From positions 21,991,907-22,055,906 of the forward strand of contig CM046850.1 of the NCBI GenBank assembly GCA_025618425.1: a stretch of DNA of 64,000 nucleotides, read 5' to 3'. The DNA is from Heliocidaris tuberculata. Taxonomy: Eukaryota > Echinodermata > Echinoidea > Camarodonta > Echinometridae. Positions 13,001 through 24,300 of the stretch are shown here, piece after piece (within the stretch, counting starts at the first letter, position 1; every line of letters starts with the position of its first letter). The notes under the pieces are model-generated. The model saw only the letters and a list, made by a program, of their open reading frames with translations, did no database searches and was not told the DNA's origin. A program made the translations under genes and the position numbers.

Positions 13001-14709
13001 ACTTTCACCAATCTGCTTCTCTGATTTTTCCTCTTTCTTTCAAAGCAACTTGCTATTAAGGTTGGATTTCCCTTTAATTACATTTGTGAAGTCAGCAAAC
13101 AATGGTCTACAATCTACTAATTCGGTTGAACCAGACGCAAAGACTTAAGTCATGTTAAACAAAGGGAACACTTAGACATTGACAGCAGTTGATGTGGACG
13201 CACAGCCAGAATTAGGAGCCTACACTCAAACACATTATGTGGGACCGCTTGGGACATTGCCTGGTACATCGTCTGCTGTGTACGATTCCAGTGTACTCCT
13301 ATTCAAAAGATACATGATTTGATTTTTTATTTTAAAAATTCATACTAATTGTCACATTAAATCGCTTCTAGAATTTGTAAAGGTACATTTGTTTTGCCTG
13401 ATTTTGCAGTTAATTCGTGGAAAAGATTTCACAGTGGTGAATTATTTGATTCTAAAAATGCATAAAATTGTATTGAAACAGTACAGCGGTGGTGTTTTTC
13501 TGTGAGCCCAAACATGGTTAGCTTTGGGCTCGCAGTCACATCAAATGTAGCGGGCGTTGCTTTATCCACTTGGCCAATGTTGGCAGAGATCAATGATCTA
13601 CGTGTACATACATACCCAGCTGAGCGAAAAAACATGGTCTAAGGAACTACGGCACTTAGCGTGGGGATTCTATAGTGCATGAATATATGAATAGATGTAC
13701 ATACGCGAGATCGAGAGCTAGGGAACTGGGCGCCCCAGGGGAAACGGAGAAAGATGAGTGCTTTTGTTCCAGCCGGGTATCTTGAGAACGCGTGAGAAGG
13801 GTGAGAATGGCAGTTTATGGAAATTCGGGTATATTGAGAACGGTGATCGGTCGTTGAAAAAGGAGGTTGTCAAAGCAGCACATACACATCTGTCCAATAT
13901 ATATTTATATATATATCGTGAGTGCCCCCCCCCCCCAGGATATTAACCATGCCCTCATGATCAGAGCCTGCCAAAAAACAAATAACAGTTCACTGCACAA
14001 CCATGACAACTTATCAAAGTCTGAGTAGAACAGATCAAATCGTGCTTCAAAAACAATGAACATGATGAACAGGCATGACAGGCATGACAGGGTGATGAAC
14101 ATTTTCTCATGTCCACTAAAAAGTAATGTGAATGCTTAGTTTTCTAATTCTAAAACACTAGATCTTTCTTCGTCATCAATCATCATCATCATCATCATCA
14201 TGTCATTTCCTCGCCACATGTTGGACAATTCTTGAGAGACACAGCACAAATGATTAATATTTGCACGATTTGGGCTAGATCTAAGTCTCAACAACATCTT
14301 TCAATACGCTGCTATTGCTAATGCTATGCTAAATTATGACCAACCATGATAATTGATATTCATCAATATCAGAATTCAGATATCAAACACCATTCTCTCA
14401 ATTCTTATCATGTTCATCATAAGATCATTTTCATTCATTTATTCATTCATTTCACAACTCCATAGAGGCTCATCAAAAAAACTTCAAGTTCAACTTAGAC
14501 ATCATGCTCATGTCGACATTTCGTCATGTTTGTGGTATTTTGTCTGGTAGACTTCGGATAACATTCTATATAACACATGTACTAAATAGCCGAAATACCG
14601 TGTTCACAAAAAAATCCAAATAAATCACCTCAGCCTGTGTTCTTATGTCGTTATCAGGCGACATAAGATTGGCAAGCACCGCCGAGAATTGTTCTTCTTG
14701 CCCCGCCAT
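595..14709 (-). CDS. IPO5: Importin-5 (karyopherin beta-3), N-terminal 408 residues, partial at left edge
   Basis: Nuclear import receptor of the importin-beta family, made of HEAT repeats, that carries cargo such as ribosomal proteins through the pore and releases it on RanGTP. Ten exons (minus strand, 5' to 3'): 14629-14709, 11936-12013, 7718-7910, 6796-6898, 4274-4370, 3264-3368, 2770-2895, 1801-1921, 1194-1388, 595-719. All have GT/AG borders and matching phases, giving 1224 nt or 408 codons. The start [20 protein letters not shown] aligns with the human N-terminus. Diagnostic stretches are [25 protein letters not shown], the acidic loop [20 protein letters not shown] followed by [12 protein letters not shown], and [20 protein letters not shown]. 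The acidic loop and [12 protein letters not shown] separate IPO5 from importin-4. The vertebrate protein is about 1.1 kb codons, so some 690 residues lie beyond position 1. Introns are loaded with transposons. Three exons (3, 7, 10) have partial duplicates in the adjacent introns. Confidence 0.95.
2332..2736. mobile_element. piggyBac-like MITE, copy 1
   Basis: About 405 bp, flanked by TTAA at 2328-2331 and 2737-2740. Termini are CCCTTTCAAGACA and the complement of CCCTTTCAGGACA. The CCC ends next to a TTAA duplication are the piggyBac pattern. No ORF. It lies in an IPO5 intron. Confidence 0.8.
2881..3155 (-). repeat. Five-unit tandem repeat copying the IPO5 exon 7 splice acceptor
   Basis: Unit of 57-67 bp. 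Each copy carries the exon start ATTGTCACAGAGAGT; exon-start boundaries on the minus strand fall at 2895 (real), 2961, 3026, 3093 and a decayed one at 3150. The copies at 2961, 3026 and 3093 retain an AG just before it. Confidence 0.85.
4520..5110. mobile_element. piggyBac-like MITE, copy 2, split by a nested hAT-like element
   Basis: Same family as the copy at 2332. It starts after TTAA at 4516-4519 and ends AAAAGGG next to TTAG (mutated TTAA). Its first ten or so bases are separated from the rest by the 195-bp insertion at 4531-4725. In an IPO5 intron. Confidence 0.75.
4531..4725. mobile_element. hAT-like MITE nested in the piggyBac-like MITE
   Basis: Begins CAGTGTAAAA and ends TTTTTTTCACTG, giving inverted CAGTG ends. 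Perfect 8-bp target-site duplication TTTCACGA at 4523-4530 and 4726-4733. An 8-bp duplication with CAGTG-like ends is typical of hAT transposons. Confidence 0.8.
5618..6003. mobile_element. TTAA-flanked fold-back MITE (Kolobok-like ends)
   Basis: 386 bp. Starts AGGGAAAATCCACC after TTAG and ends GGTGGACTTCCCCT before TTAA. Contains the text type AATAAGAAAGTTATGAAG seen in other copies here. AGNG ends next to TTAA suggest Kolobok. In an IPO5 intron. Confidence 0.65.
6298..6568. mobile_element. TTAA-flanked MITE with AGGG ends
   Basis: 271 bp between TTAA 6294-6297 and TTAA 6569-6572. Ends AGGGACC and GGCTCCCT. More GC-rich inside than its surroundings, no meaningful ORF. In an IPO5 intron. 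Confidence 0.6.
6951..7215. repeat. TCAA/TCCA microsatellite
   Basis: Interrupted CAAT and CCAT tetranucleotide runs in an IPO5 intron. TCCA-type runs resume at 7388-7510 and 7616-7690. Confidence 0.95.
7320..7345. repeat. Short TTAGGG-like stretch
   Basis: GAGTTAGGGTTAGG in a wider G/T-rich patch. A longer degenerate run is at 40483-40560. Too short and degenerate to be a true interstitial telomere. Confidence 0.4.
7517..7776 (-). repeat. Tandem duplication spanning the IPO5 exon 3 donor
   Basis: Text CACACACCCTCCRCCTCAGC (plus) occurs at about 7596 and in the real exon at about 7751, with flanking intron AACTGAATAT also duplicated. The copy has lost the donor. A TCCA microsatellite separates the two. 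Confidence 0.75.
7963..8114. mobile_element. GGGCCCTGTTTCATAAAAC MITE, copy 1
   Basis: About 150 bp with inverted ends GGGCCCTGTTTCATAAAAC and TTTTATCAAAATGGGTCCC. Flanking CAG on both sides. In an IPO5 intron. Confidence 0.6.
9224..10142. mobile_element. 919-bp element with TATGCCTCYGCC ends and internal tandem repeats
   Basis: Starts TATGCCTCTGCC and ends GGCGGAGGCATA. About five internal units of roughly 152-166 bp, each with GACCTTTGACCT, ACCCCAAAATCTAA, ACATACTAGCACCAAG and GTTCTTGAGTTAATGC. Near the right end is GGACGGATGGACGGACAGAC. No ORF. Fragments of this family flank 34114-34938. In an IPO5 intron. Confidence 0.7.
10471..11749. mobile_element. hAT-like non-autonomous element, 1279 bp
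   Basis: Perfect 8-bp target-site duplication CAGGTATG at 10463-10470 and 11750-11757. Ends CAGCGTCCGAAATA and the complement of CAACCTAGGAAATA. No transposase ORF recognised. It contains a poly-G run at about 11492-11511. In an IPO5 intron. Confidence 0.75.
12112..12415 (+). mobile_element. tRNA-derived SINE
   Basis: Head GGTGTTGTGGTCCAGTGG contains an A-box-like TGGTCCAGTGG and GGTTTCGAATCC is a B-box with one extra T, spaced as in a tRNA. The body continues TTGGCAAGACATTAATCTAC and ends in an ATT-rich tail. A related body fragment is at 35150-35295. In IPO5 intron 1; not a functional tRNA. Confidence 0.75.
12485..13073. mobile_element. Long fold-back MITE, copy A (Kolobok-like)
   Basis: 589 bp between TTAA 12481-12484 and TTAA 13074-13077. 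Ends AGGGCAATCCAACCTT and AAGGTTGGATTTCCCT. The arms are complementary well beyond the ends. An inverted relative lies at 22269-22852. In IPO5 intron 1. Confidence 0.75.
14629..14709 (-). CDS. IPO5: IPO5 coding exon 1 with start codon
   Basis: Start ATG is read from CAT at 14707-14709. Twenty-seven codons run to the donor AG|GTGATT at 14628. The next exon, 11936-12013, continues in phase with [20 protein letters not shown], matching the first HEAT repeat of importin-5. No upstream in-frame ATG is needed to match the family N-terminus. Confidence 0.9.
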
Positions 14710-14946
14710 GCTGTCGATGTCAGAATGAATGGATGACACATTTCCCGCATTTGGATTTTTCTTGCGCGAACTTTGGCCCGCCTACCGGAAATGGAAGCCA
14801 TTAACCTAAAGGGTCATTTTAAAAAAAAAGTTAAATATATAACTCTACTTTAAAATATTAGATTAGTATTTATGATAAGTTAAATGATTTTTTACGACTG
14901 TTTTGGGGACAATAGTTTAGTTCGCAATCACCGTCTAAAACTTTGC
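14710..14946. promoter_or_regulatory. Probable bidirectional promoter between IPO5 and the USP gene
   Basis: Only 237 bp separate the IPO5 start (minus) from the earliest in-frame ATG proposed for the USP gene (plus). The interval holds an E2F-like TTTCCCGC at 14741-14748, a GC-rich stretch, and an ETS-like ACCGGAAAT at 14784-14792. These elements are typical of housekeeping head-to-head promoters. I see no TATA box placed for either gene. Assignment to the plus-strand gene depends on USP exon 1 being right. Confidence 0.5.
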
Positions 14947-15270
14947 ATGAACGAGGATAATATTCATGGCCAAATCATGGCGGAAATGGTGAGTGACAAA
15001 CATCGAACTTTTTATTTGTAAACAAAGGTTAATGTTTCATAATTTGATAATCTTTTGAGATTTTGACGTTTAGGTAGTCATAATCTCTCTGCAATTATGC
15101 GTTGTATGTGTACTTTGTATCGAATCTTCGTTGATTTTTTTACCGTGATATGCCGAGACCAAAGTCCCGTGCGAAATCTTATTTGTTAAAATATTCATTC
15201 ATTCATCATGTTCATTGACATTGCGATATATTGTGCTTGATTCCTTGTAAGTTGTGGAGTCGGACAGAGT

Positions 15271-15312
<42 letters not shown>

Positions 15313-18300
15313 AAGAGATGGAGAGGGGGGGGGGGGAGCTAACATTTTTTTGTAACAAAGTAACATTGACGTGATGAGACCGAGAACTAGAAGGCTAGGC
15401 AAGAGTGAATAGGTAACATGAGCATTCAGTGGGAGTCATACTAGACTCTAGGACTAAGGAGTACATGTAGGATAGGAGTTGGCCTCCTTTGGCATGTTTG
15501 CCTTTTTGGCTTGCCTTTAGTTTGGCTTTGCTTCTGTTCTGGCTTTGACTTTAATTTAAGTTCAAGTTTAACTTTGTGAGTGTGATTAATCTGACTTGCT
15601 TTGCAGGACTCAAATGTGAATACCAAATAGATCTATGTCTTTGTTTGAGATAGTAAATCCATACCCAGCATGCCCAGAGGCCAGACGTTGTGTGTCCGGA
15701 CAGGTTGGTTATCCGGACAGGTCATTTTAAACAATAAATTAAACAACTTTTCGTGCATATTGTCACAAATCTTGCACAGCATAGCAGGCCTTCGTTTTTG
15801 AGGAGCGCCAGCGTGATTGCGCTCCTACTGCGCCCCTCGACACTAGTCGAGGGGCGCGATTAATTGCGCTCCTCGTCTGAGCCAGTGTAGTCCCATTCAA
15901 AACTAAACAGTTGACGCTGCCTTCATACGGTCGTCGTATCAAAACATCAGGACGAAAATGTTACACCTCTTCGTATTGGTTAATTGGGTAGTTTTAAGCT
16001 ATTTGCATATTTTTTAAAGCCAATCACGAATCGGAACCTATATACGCATGAGAAAAATTCATTGTGTATTATAATTACGCATCATGTTCTGAATAATTCA
16101 TACGTGTGTACCGTACCGCGTACGGGGTACTGTGTGCAGATCAGATACATTTGTGCGTATACACTGAACTGCAATGAATATTCATGTCAGGCCAGGGTCA
16201 CCATCGCACATGTATCGTGACATACGTAGCTGTCAATTGTATTGCATGATGGCCGCTGACGCTGCAGAAAAATCGCTTAAGGGGAAGTCAGTTCAACTAC
16301 AAAGCACTTTCCTCAAATGGGGCTTCGTTTCCACCTTTGGATATGAGCGAACGGAAAAACGGACGGGTGATGGTCACGAGAATCTGGTGCAGCGTATGTC
16401 GTACCCATTTTGAAAAACTACGTCGAGATGACTTGAACTGAGGACAGTAGGTGACTGGTTTAACGGTAACCGTCTTAAACCAAGTGAGATTAATTTGAAA
16501 CTCGTTACTCACACAATGCAGTTAGTTTTATTGATGACTTCAGACTATCATGATGTAACTAGGCCCGTTTTGAAAGGCCATTTTCGGTAGTCGTTTACTC
16601 GGACATTTTTTCGGACGAGTAATCGACTACTCGGTATATTGATATTGCCAATAAGACAGGCCGACCGCTCCGGCCCCGAAGCCCGCAACCTTTTTAGGCC
16701 GGAGCACCAGCGTAAAGCCATGAAACCAGTCCCAAACTGCCTGTGCAACTACCGTAACTAATGTCCAATTTCCGTATTTAAATGTTAAAATTAAACAAGT
16801 TTAAAACGATCAGTGTTGGTTATGAAATTCAGAGCAATGCAAATTATCTCCTCCTACCTACTTTCGTGAAGAATAAATTAAAATCAAGGTAAAATAAGCG
16901 AAATAGATCGTCATTTCCTTCCCCCTATTCATCACAGTCGTAATCATCATATTGCAGTTGTTTATCAGTCGCCAAGAGGTGGCGCTCGTACCCGGAAGTA
17001 CAGTTGGGTTCGGAGCGTTTTTGTACATGAAATCCCATTCATCTTTCTCCGTATTGAAATTGTGCACATTCTGAGCGTGCGATCGACATCAAATTCAATG
17101 CCCTCGTCAAATCGACACGGGCATGCCCGTGCATGACCCATCGGCAACGAACAAGCGCGCGTTAGCAAGTACATGTAAGAAGTATTTCAGTGTTGTTTTG
17201 TTTTCATCTATTGCTATCTTGAAAATATTCTGTGCTGATAAGCGTCCTTTCATTTTTGCAAAAACTTGATAGGAGCTCGCTTACACGGTGAGCTATACGG
17301 TGTATACGGTGACCGATGTGTGTGTGGCTGGCTCACACACCCGCTTATAACTGCAGCTTCCGATGTAGCGGGAGCATACATAGCCAGACTTTGTTTTTAC
17401 TGCTCGATCCTCGAGAACTTAGCTACCGAAAAGAAACACTCTCGTGTGAATTTTATTGATTCAAATGACATTAAAATATCTTAGAACTAACAATTAAGTG
17501 ATAAATTTCTATATTTTATTCTGAATTAGAGGTTTTGGGGGGTTATTCACAAGTTCCAACTATGTTACTGAGTAGTCGATGGAAATTTCATTAGTCGAGT
17601 AGTGACCCTATCGGGCGAGTACACGGTTAATCGAGTACTCGAAACGGGCTTGGATGTAACAACAACATAAATGTTCATTGCTGCACCTGTGCATGATTTC
17701 ATTATCTGAGCATTTGTGATTATTCACATGGTTAATAAATTGACACTCCAGTCTGGTTTTACAGTGTTGTTACAAATATGTGCCAGTGTGTAATGATTAT
17801 TGATGATTCCTATAGTCAATCACTGCCATCCTTCATGAGCTGGAAAAAAGGACAAGTCACACAATCTTGGAAGTGAACCTGCCTGGGAAATTGTCCACTA
17901 TCACTTTCAGGGAAAAGTTAAGACCGTTGATCATAATCAGATTGTGGTAGGTTAAATTAAAGTGCACAGACAAGACTGCCAATATAAATTGTGGCAACTT
18001 AGCAGTCAATTCTTTCTTTTCCCTTTTAAATAAGTGTATGAGTCAAAATTGTAGACTTTCCCCAGAGGGTTCATTTCCAAGTTTAATTGTTAGTGACCAC
18101 GACTACTCAAGCATTTTTTGTGTCTAAATTTGAGCCAATGTTCATTTTAGATCCAGCAGAAAAATACTTCTTACTCATGTTGTCATGGAATAACAATTAC
18201 TGGAAATGGCAGAATCATGCAAAAAAAATTTCATACAGATCATGCATTTATACTGATTGGTTTTAAAGAATTTTACCTTTTGCAGGTATTTGTTAGTATT

Positions 18301-21300
18301 TTTAATGTTTTTTTTTCTGCAATGCTTGAATAGTTTCGGACCCAATGTTAGTGTTTTAGGGGCACGGTTATGTGTGGTCCAGTCTTAACATGATCATCAG
18401 ATGTCAAAACTGCTTTACAGCTCTTCAGGTGGTCGCACATACCTTTTGCCAACCAACTTGAACAGCGAACCAGTTAATAAAATGATAAATATCAATACAA
18501 CTCAACTGATAATACAACTTATGAGCAAATACTTCATTAGCTGATCAATTAGTGTCACAGTTAGCAAGCAGCTAAAAAACTACATGTTTTAAAGCATGAT
18601 TTCAACAAACAAACAAACACTAGGTTGAAACTTATAAATGCTAATTGAAGGAATTAATACTAAAAATAAATAGTGTGAGTTCTTGAAAAAAATTATAATA
18701 CTATTTAACAGCATGGACTACTTATTAGAACAACAATGAAGGAGATTAGAGATTGGCATCCCGATGGGGTGTCCAGTCTCACCGCTGCTGTTTGTTCTGG
18801 GCATGGAGGTGTTGACCCGCCGTGTGGCCTCGGAGGTTGAGGGGTTGACGCTGGCTGGGGAGGTTGTTTTGCCCTCAGTCAGGGCGTTCATGGATGACCT
18901 GACAATTGTGTCCGGTAATGAGACCCAGGTTGATAGGGGACTCCGTAGTCTGGAGGAGTTGGTAGCTTGGACACGGATGAGGTTCAAGGCCAAGAAGAGT
19001 CGGTCAGTGTCATTGAGGAAGGGGAAGGTGGTTGCAAAGAGGTTTCGTATTGGGGGTGAGGATATACCTCAGGTCTCTGAGAAGGGGGTGAAGAGTTTGG
19101 GACGTTGGTATGAAGACAAGTTGAATGACAGGCATCGAGGGGTACAGATCTATGACAAAGTGGTGGAGTGGCTAAGGAGGGTGGACAGAACGTTAATCCC
19201 TGGGAGTGCGAAGGTGTGGTGCTGCCAGTTTGGGTTGTTGCCACGGATAATGTGGCAGCTGCAGGTATACGAGGTGGCAGTGTCCAGAGTCGAGAGGATG
19301 CAGCAGAAGATGAACTCATACTACCGGAATTGGTTAGGTGTTCCGAGAATGCTGACAGATTTGGCATTCTTTTGTAAATCTGGAAAGCTACGGCTGCCTA
19401 TGACGTCAGTGGTGGAAGAGTTCAAAGTTGGGAAGGTTAGGTTGGTGATGATGATGAGGGAGTCAGAGGACCAAACAATAGCAGAATCTAGGCCACCGAT
19501 CCGCACAGGGAGGAAGTGGAGGGCGGAAGAGGCGGCAGACGAAGCTGTGGCAATGGCCAAGTGGAAGGAGGTAGGAGCGGGGTTGGGTTTCCTCCAGGCA
19601 TGAGGTGGTACAGCAAGCAAGGCAGGAAGGGTAAGGAGGGATTTGGTGGTTGGGGGTAGTTAAGGAGAAAGAGGAGGAATGCCGGTTAGCAAAAGCTGCG
19701 CAGCAGGGTGTGCAGGGGGCGTGGACTCGTTGGGAGGGGGTGGAACAGAGGAAGGTCTCATGGGACGACCTCAAGACGATGTCCTCCGGAGCCATGCGCT
19801 TCATGATCAGCTCCACCTTCGATGTCCTGCCATCGCCAGTGAATTTGAAGAGATGGGGGAGCGTGGAGGACGACAGCTGCAAGGTTTGCAAGGAGGCAAG
19901 AGGGTCGCTGGAGCATGTCCTGTCAGCTTGTGGAGGGTTAATGCAGGCCTACACATGGAGGCATAACCAGGTGTTGAAGGAGATGGGGGGATTGGCAAGG
20001 GCAGCGGTGGAGGCGAGAAAGAAGTATGGGCCCCTGAAGGTGAGGGGTATTAAATTTGTAAAGGAGGGGGCGAGATGTAGTAAGACGAGGCAGGGGCAGG
20101 GTGTTGGAGGGTTGTTAGCTGCTGCGGATGACTGGGAGGTGCGTGTGGATGAAGGGAATAGTACTATGGCGGAGGAGGTGGTGGTGATGGCCCTGCGGCC
20201 GGATATGGTGTTAGTGTCTAGATCAGTGTGTAAGGTCGTGATGGTGGAATTGACAGTTCCATGGGAGACAAGGATGGAGGAGGCAAGGGAAAGGAAGTTG
20301 GATAGGTATGCTGGGCTGAAGGCAGAGTGTGAGCAGAATGGGTGGGGAGCGGAGGTAAACACTGTTGAGGTTGGGTGCAGGGGGTTTGCTGGATGTTCTG
20401 TGAGAAGGTGGAGCCGAGTGATGGGGTTAGGGGGTAGGGAGGGGGAGAGGTGGGTGAAGAGGATTTGTGGAGCGGCGGAGACGGGATCTGCATGGATTGT
20501 TCGGAAAGCGTGGAGAGATGTCAATGGGGGTGCTGTTTAGGGAATCCCAGCGCAGCACCGGCCAGCCAGGGGGAGGTGTCCAGTACTTAAATGGCCGAAA
20601 CACTGGTGATCCCTGGTGTGCTGCTGAGGACCCGTTGACATTGGCGGGATAAGATCTTTTCCGTTTTTTGTATTGTATTTAACAGCATGGACTACTTATT
20701 AGAACAACAATGAAGGAGGAACAAGTGGAAAATGCCAAGGGAGTAGAATAACGGAATTGAGCTCCTCGGTGATTCCAGGAGAGTTATTTTAGGAGCTCAA
20801 ATTGAGCTCCTCGCCAACATTGAGGAGAGCAATTCACTGAGCCCCTTGATTTTTCAAAAACGAAGGCCTGCATAGATTGAAAAGCATGTGAATTGCAAAT
20901 ATTCACTGATTTTAGTGTTACCTTATGCATATTTTTTATAAAGTCTGACACTTTGTGACAGCAAAATTGACAGGCCAATTTTTGTTAATTGTCCGGACAC
21001 ACGTAATTGCATCATGTGCCGTTGATTTTCTCTTTCCACAGCCCCCCACATAGACTGCACTACAGCGTGTGCGTGCAAACGAACAAGTGGTTTCCTCAAC
21101 CAAGAGTATTGCCCTGAGTTAGTACTTACTAAGATTGAAAATTGCTAGAATTTATTTTTTTTCCCATTTTGAGTTTTGGAATACTTTCAACTGACATGAC
21201 TGAGATCTAGACCCTGGCTTGATCAAAATCAGTGCTGTCAGTGCTACATCGATCAGGCTCAAATAAAATTTTGCTTTGATTGACAGCATGTATTTGCGGT

Positions 21301-24300
21301 GATGATTTAACAGCTAATGCCCATTTTATGACCTGAATTTTTTTATTTTATTTGGGGATTTTTCTTGGAATAGATCATTATTTTTTATTCCTCTAAATGC
21401 TGATCACTCTGAAAAGGGTTAGCAGTTTTCATAATTCTATTTTTAAAAATTTTTGTATATCTAAATTCTATATCCAGGATTAAAATGAAATTATGTTGTA
21501 AAGATTTGTTTGATTTAAATCACTGATCTTTTTTCTAAATAATGCTTTGAATATAAGTTTCGGCTTTCACAGCAATTTTTATTCTATTTTTCTGAATAGT
21601 TCTACCTTTTTTGATCTGCTATCATTCACTCTTCATATTGGTCCTTTAGTGTTACAAGTTTCAGTTTCAAAAACATTTTTTCAAAGTAAAGGCAATGTGC
21701 AGAAGTATTCATATTTGTATATTTTCCATCCCCAAATTCATACGATAGGATTAGGAAATTATTGAACACAGCACAATTTCAGAGTACATGTATGTGATGA
21801 TTTTCTATATATCGTAGTATTGTTAATTATTTAATTTCACAGTTCTGTAGATTTGACTTTAAGTCTCTAACATTAGATTTTATGAGTTTAATATTTCAGT
21901 GATTTAAAGTTGTGTTCTAGTCTTGCGTCACTTATACATGTACAAGCTTATCTGAAGATAACCTTGTACTCCAGACTAGCTTTTACGTGTGAATAGGCTT
22001 CAATAGCTTTTGTGTGTATCAGTAGGCCTTTTCCAGTCTAGATCATTCATACATGAGAGGAAAATAATTATTTAAAATTTCACTTTCAATTCTGAATCCC
22101 CAAATTTGTGGCACAGTAACATTTGAAGAGTCCCTGAATCAGGTAATCTAGCGAGTAATTTTGGGTAGCATTCTTGTCCTTTAGTGAAATCTATTTGTGC
22201 ATAGAAGACCTTGAAAGTTGACAGCATTATTGCACTCAAAGGTCAAGTCCACCCTGACACAAAATTAAAGCAAAATCCAACCTTTATAGCAAGTTGCTTT
22301 GACAGAAAGAGGAAAAATCAGAGAAGCAGATTGGTGAAAGTTTGAACGAAATCGGACAAGCAATAAGAAAGTTATGAATTTTTGAAAGTTGTAATCACTA
22401 TGCATATGGGAATTTCAAATTGGCCGAATAGGTAATGTCACTGTGATGTAGCTGTGGACAACTCCCCCATTTGCTCTAACACACAAAATGACTAAAATGT
22501 CACTTTTTTCCAAAATGCATTATTCAGTAGGATCTTTTTGTTCATGAGGACCTATAACAATATGCTATATCCAATATATTTTGAGTACTGCCCCAAGGGT
22601 AAAAGTGCCTCGAAGAAAACCGCAAATTAATGATATTTTTGTGTACGACAAATGGGAGAGTTGTCCACAAAAATGTCACAATTGACTCACCAAATTGCCA
22701 ATTTGAGATTTGCATAGATATAGTGATCTCATTTTTCAAACATCCATTACTTTCTTAGTCTTTGTCCGATTTCTTTCAAACTTTCACCATCCTGATTTTC
22801 TTATTTTTCTGTTTTCACACGAATCATCTTATTATCAACGTTGGATCGCCCTTTAACTGGAATAAAAAGCAGTCCATTTAGCAAAAAACACTAAAAGAAA
22901 CGATGATGAACAATGTACCCAGACGTTGCGTGTCCGGACAGGTTGGTTATCCGGACAGGTCATTTTTAAACAGTAAATCGAACAACTTTTCATGCAAATT
23001 TTCACAAATCTTTGACAGCATAGGTTGAAAGTTATGTGAATTGGGTCATTCCATGGGGTTGGGGCAAAAATTATGATGATGTCCATATAATGGTGGTATG
23101 AGATCTTTTGTTTCACATGGAAGATAAAATCATTTGTTGAAGAATTTTATGCAATGAATATGCATAGTAGTGTCCGGCCAGAATCATTCCTGTTTCAGTT
23201 GGTACGCTTCCAAAGCTTTGCTTGAAATGCATTTCTTTTTTTTACCATCGTTACATGGACATCACATTTATATAACAATACATACGATTTTGGTCTGCGA
23301 TAATGATTCACCACGAAGCTAGAGTACTTCCCAACATAAGTGGCCATGCTTTTTATGCTGAACTCAATTTCAATAACCATTGTTATGGTTGATAGGAGAC
23401 ATAGTTCCTTACTTCTGGTATGTCACAAAAATTGCCCCAACCCCGTGGAATGAACCAATTGCAAATATTCACGGAGTTTGATTTTACTTGATGCATATTT
23501 TTCGTAAAATCCGACGACAAAATTGACAGGTTATTGTTTTGTTAAGTGTCCGGACACACAACCCCCCCCCCCCCCCCCCCCATCATACAACTTCTTTCAT
23601 GAACAAATCAGTAAAAGGTACCTTTAAGAATACCTGTTTTCTTATTAAATTTTTTTGTGCAGGTTGATACATGTACTACCACGACATTCAGCCAGGCGGA
23701 ACTGGAGGGCTGGAGTGAGGATATCTGCCATGACGCACCTCTAGAATACCCCACCCCCTCCAGTATGGAGCTGGTACCTTACACCCCGCCCCAGCTGTAC
23801 GGACCCTTCCTTCCGCAGGGGATGGATGCTGGCGACAGCATAGATGGTTGTAAGTACCGGTGCATCCAGGAGGACTTCTTGTTAGAAATTTTGTTGATTG
23901 ACACTTTGTCCAAATTGAGTCAAATTGTGTTGGATGTGACCTTTTGGAATCGGGGGGGGGGGGGGGGGGGGGGGGGGGAATTGGGTGGATCAAAGTAATT
24001 TTGCAGGTTGTGTTCTTATATCAAGTATCCTATCAAGTTCATCTTAAATGGATGAATCACTCTAAATGACCATAGATTATAATCTAATAGTATGTTATGC
24101 TTGCCATAATGAAACTCTCAATAACTATTCATATGATTATTAGGCTTGAACATGTAATCAAAATGTCAGTGTTTTTTTTTCTTTCTAAGACTCCTCTAAC
24201 TGACCAAAGTTGTCTGTCAGTAAAACTAGAGATTTTGACACCAGGCTTGGAAAAATCGAGGAAATGGTGTCATTTCCGGGTCTAATCTCTTTATGTTCCT

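Larger units (their letters stand above)
18745..20675 (+). mobile_element. 5'-truncated RLE-type non-LTR retrotransposon (R2/NeSL/HERO-like) with 43-bp target-site duplication
   Basis: The element is flanked by a perfect 43-bp direct repeat (18702-18744 and 20676-20718). It begins within the reverse-transcriptase domain (LEIGIPMGCPVSPLLF) and continues through the FMDDLT active site, a thumb region, a CxxC-H-C knuckle (CKVCKEARGSLEHVLSAC) and a restriction-like endonuclease motif RPDMVL...ELTVPWE. Its plus strand is markedly G-rich against AT-rich surroundings. The 3' end lacks a poly(A) tail. Truncation at the 5' end plus a long duplication is what target-primed reverse transcription produces. 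Confidence 0.8.
15785..20870. mobile_element. 5.1-kb element with CAGGCCTTCGTTTTTGA inverted ends, itself invaded twice
   Basis: Left end CAGGCCTTCGTTTTTGA, right end TCAAAAACGAAGGCCTG, a perfect 17-bp inverted repeat. Flanking duplication CATAG (15780-15784, 20871-20875). Subterminal GAGGAGCGC/GCGCTCC motifs recur. It holds the hAT-like element 16560-17652 and the LINE fragment 18745-20675. No transposase seen in the remaining 2 kb. Confidence 0.7.
15691..21002. mobile_element. Outer repeat with TGTGTCCGGACA ends, expanded by nested insertions
   Basis: Left end TGTGTGTCCGGACAGG and right end TTGTCCGGACACAC are inverted. Only 15691-15784 and 20871-21002 belong to this element; the remainder is the 15785-20870 insertion. 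A second copy at 22929-23563 has the same two halves. In USP intron 1. Confidence 0.6.

Noticed and set aside
19949..20524. 191-codon minus-strand ORF
   Set aside because: Antisense shadow of the retrotransposon endonuclease; Pro/Ser-rich because the sense strand is G-rich.
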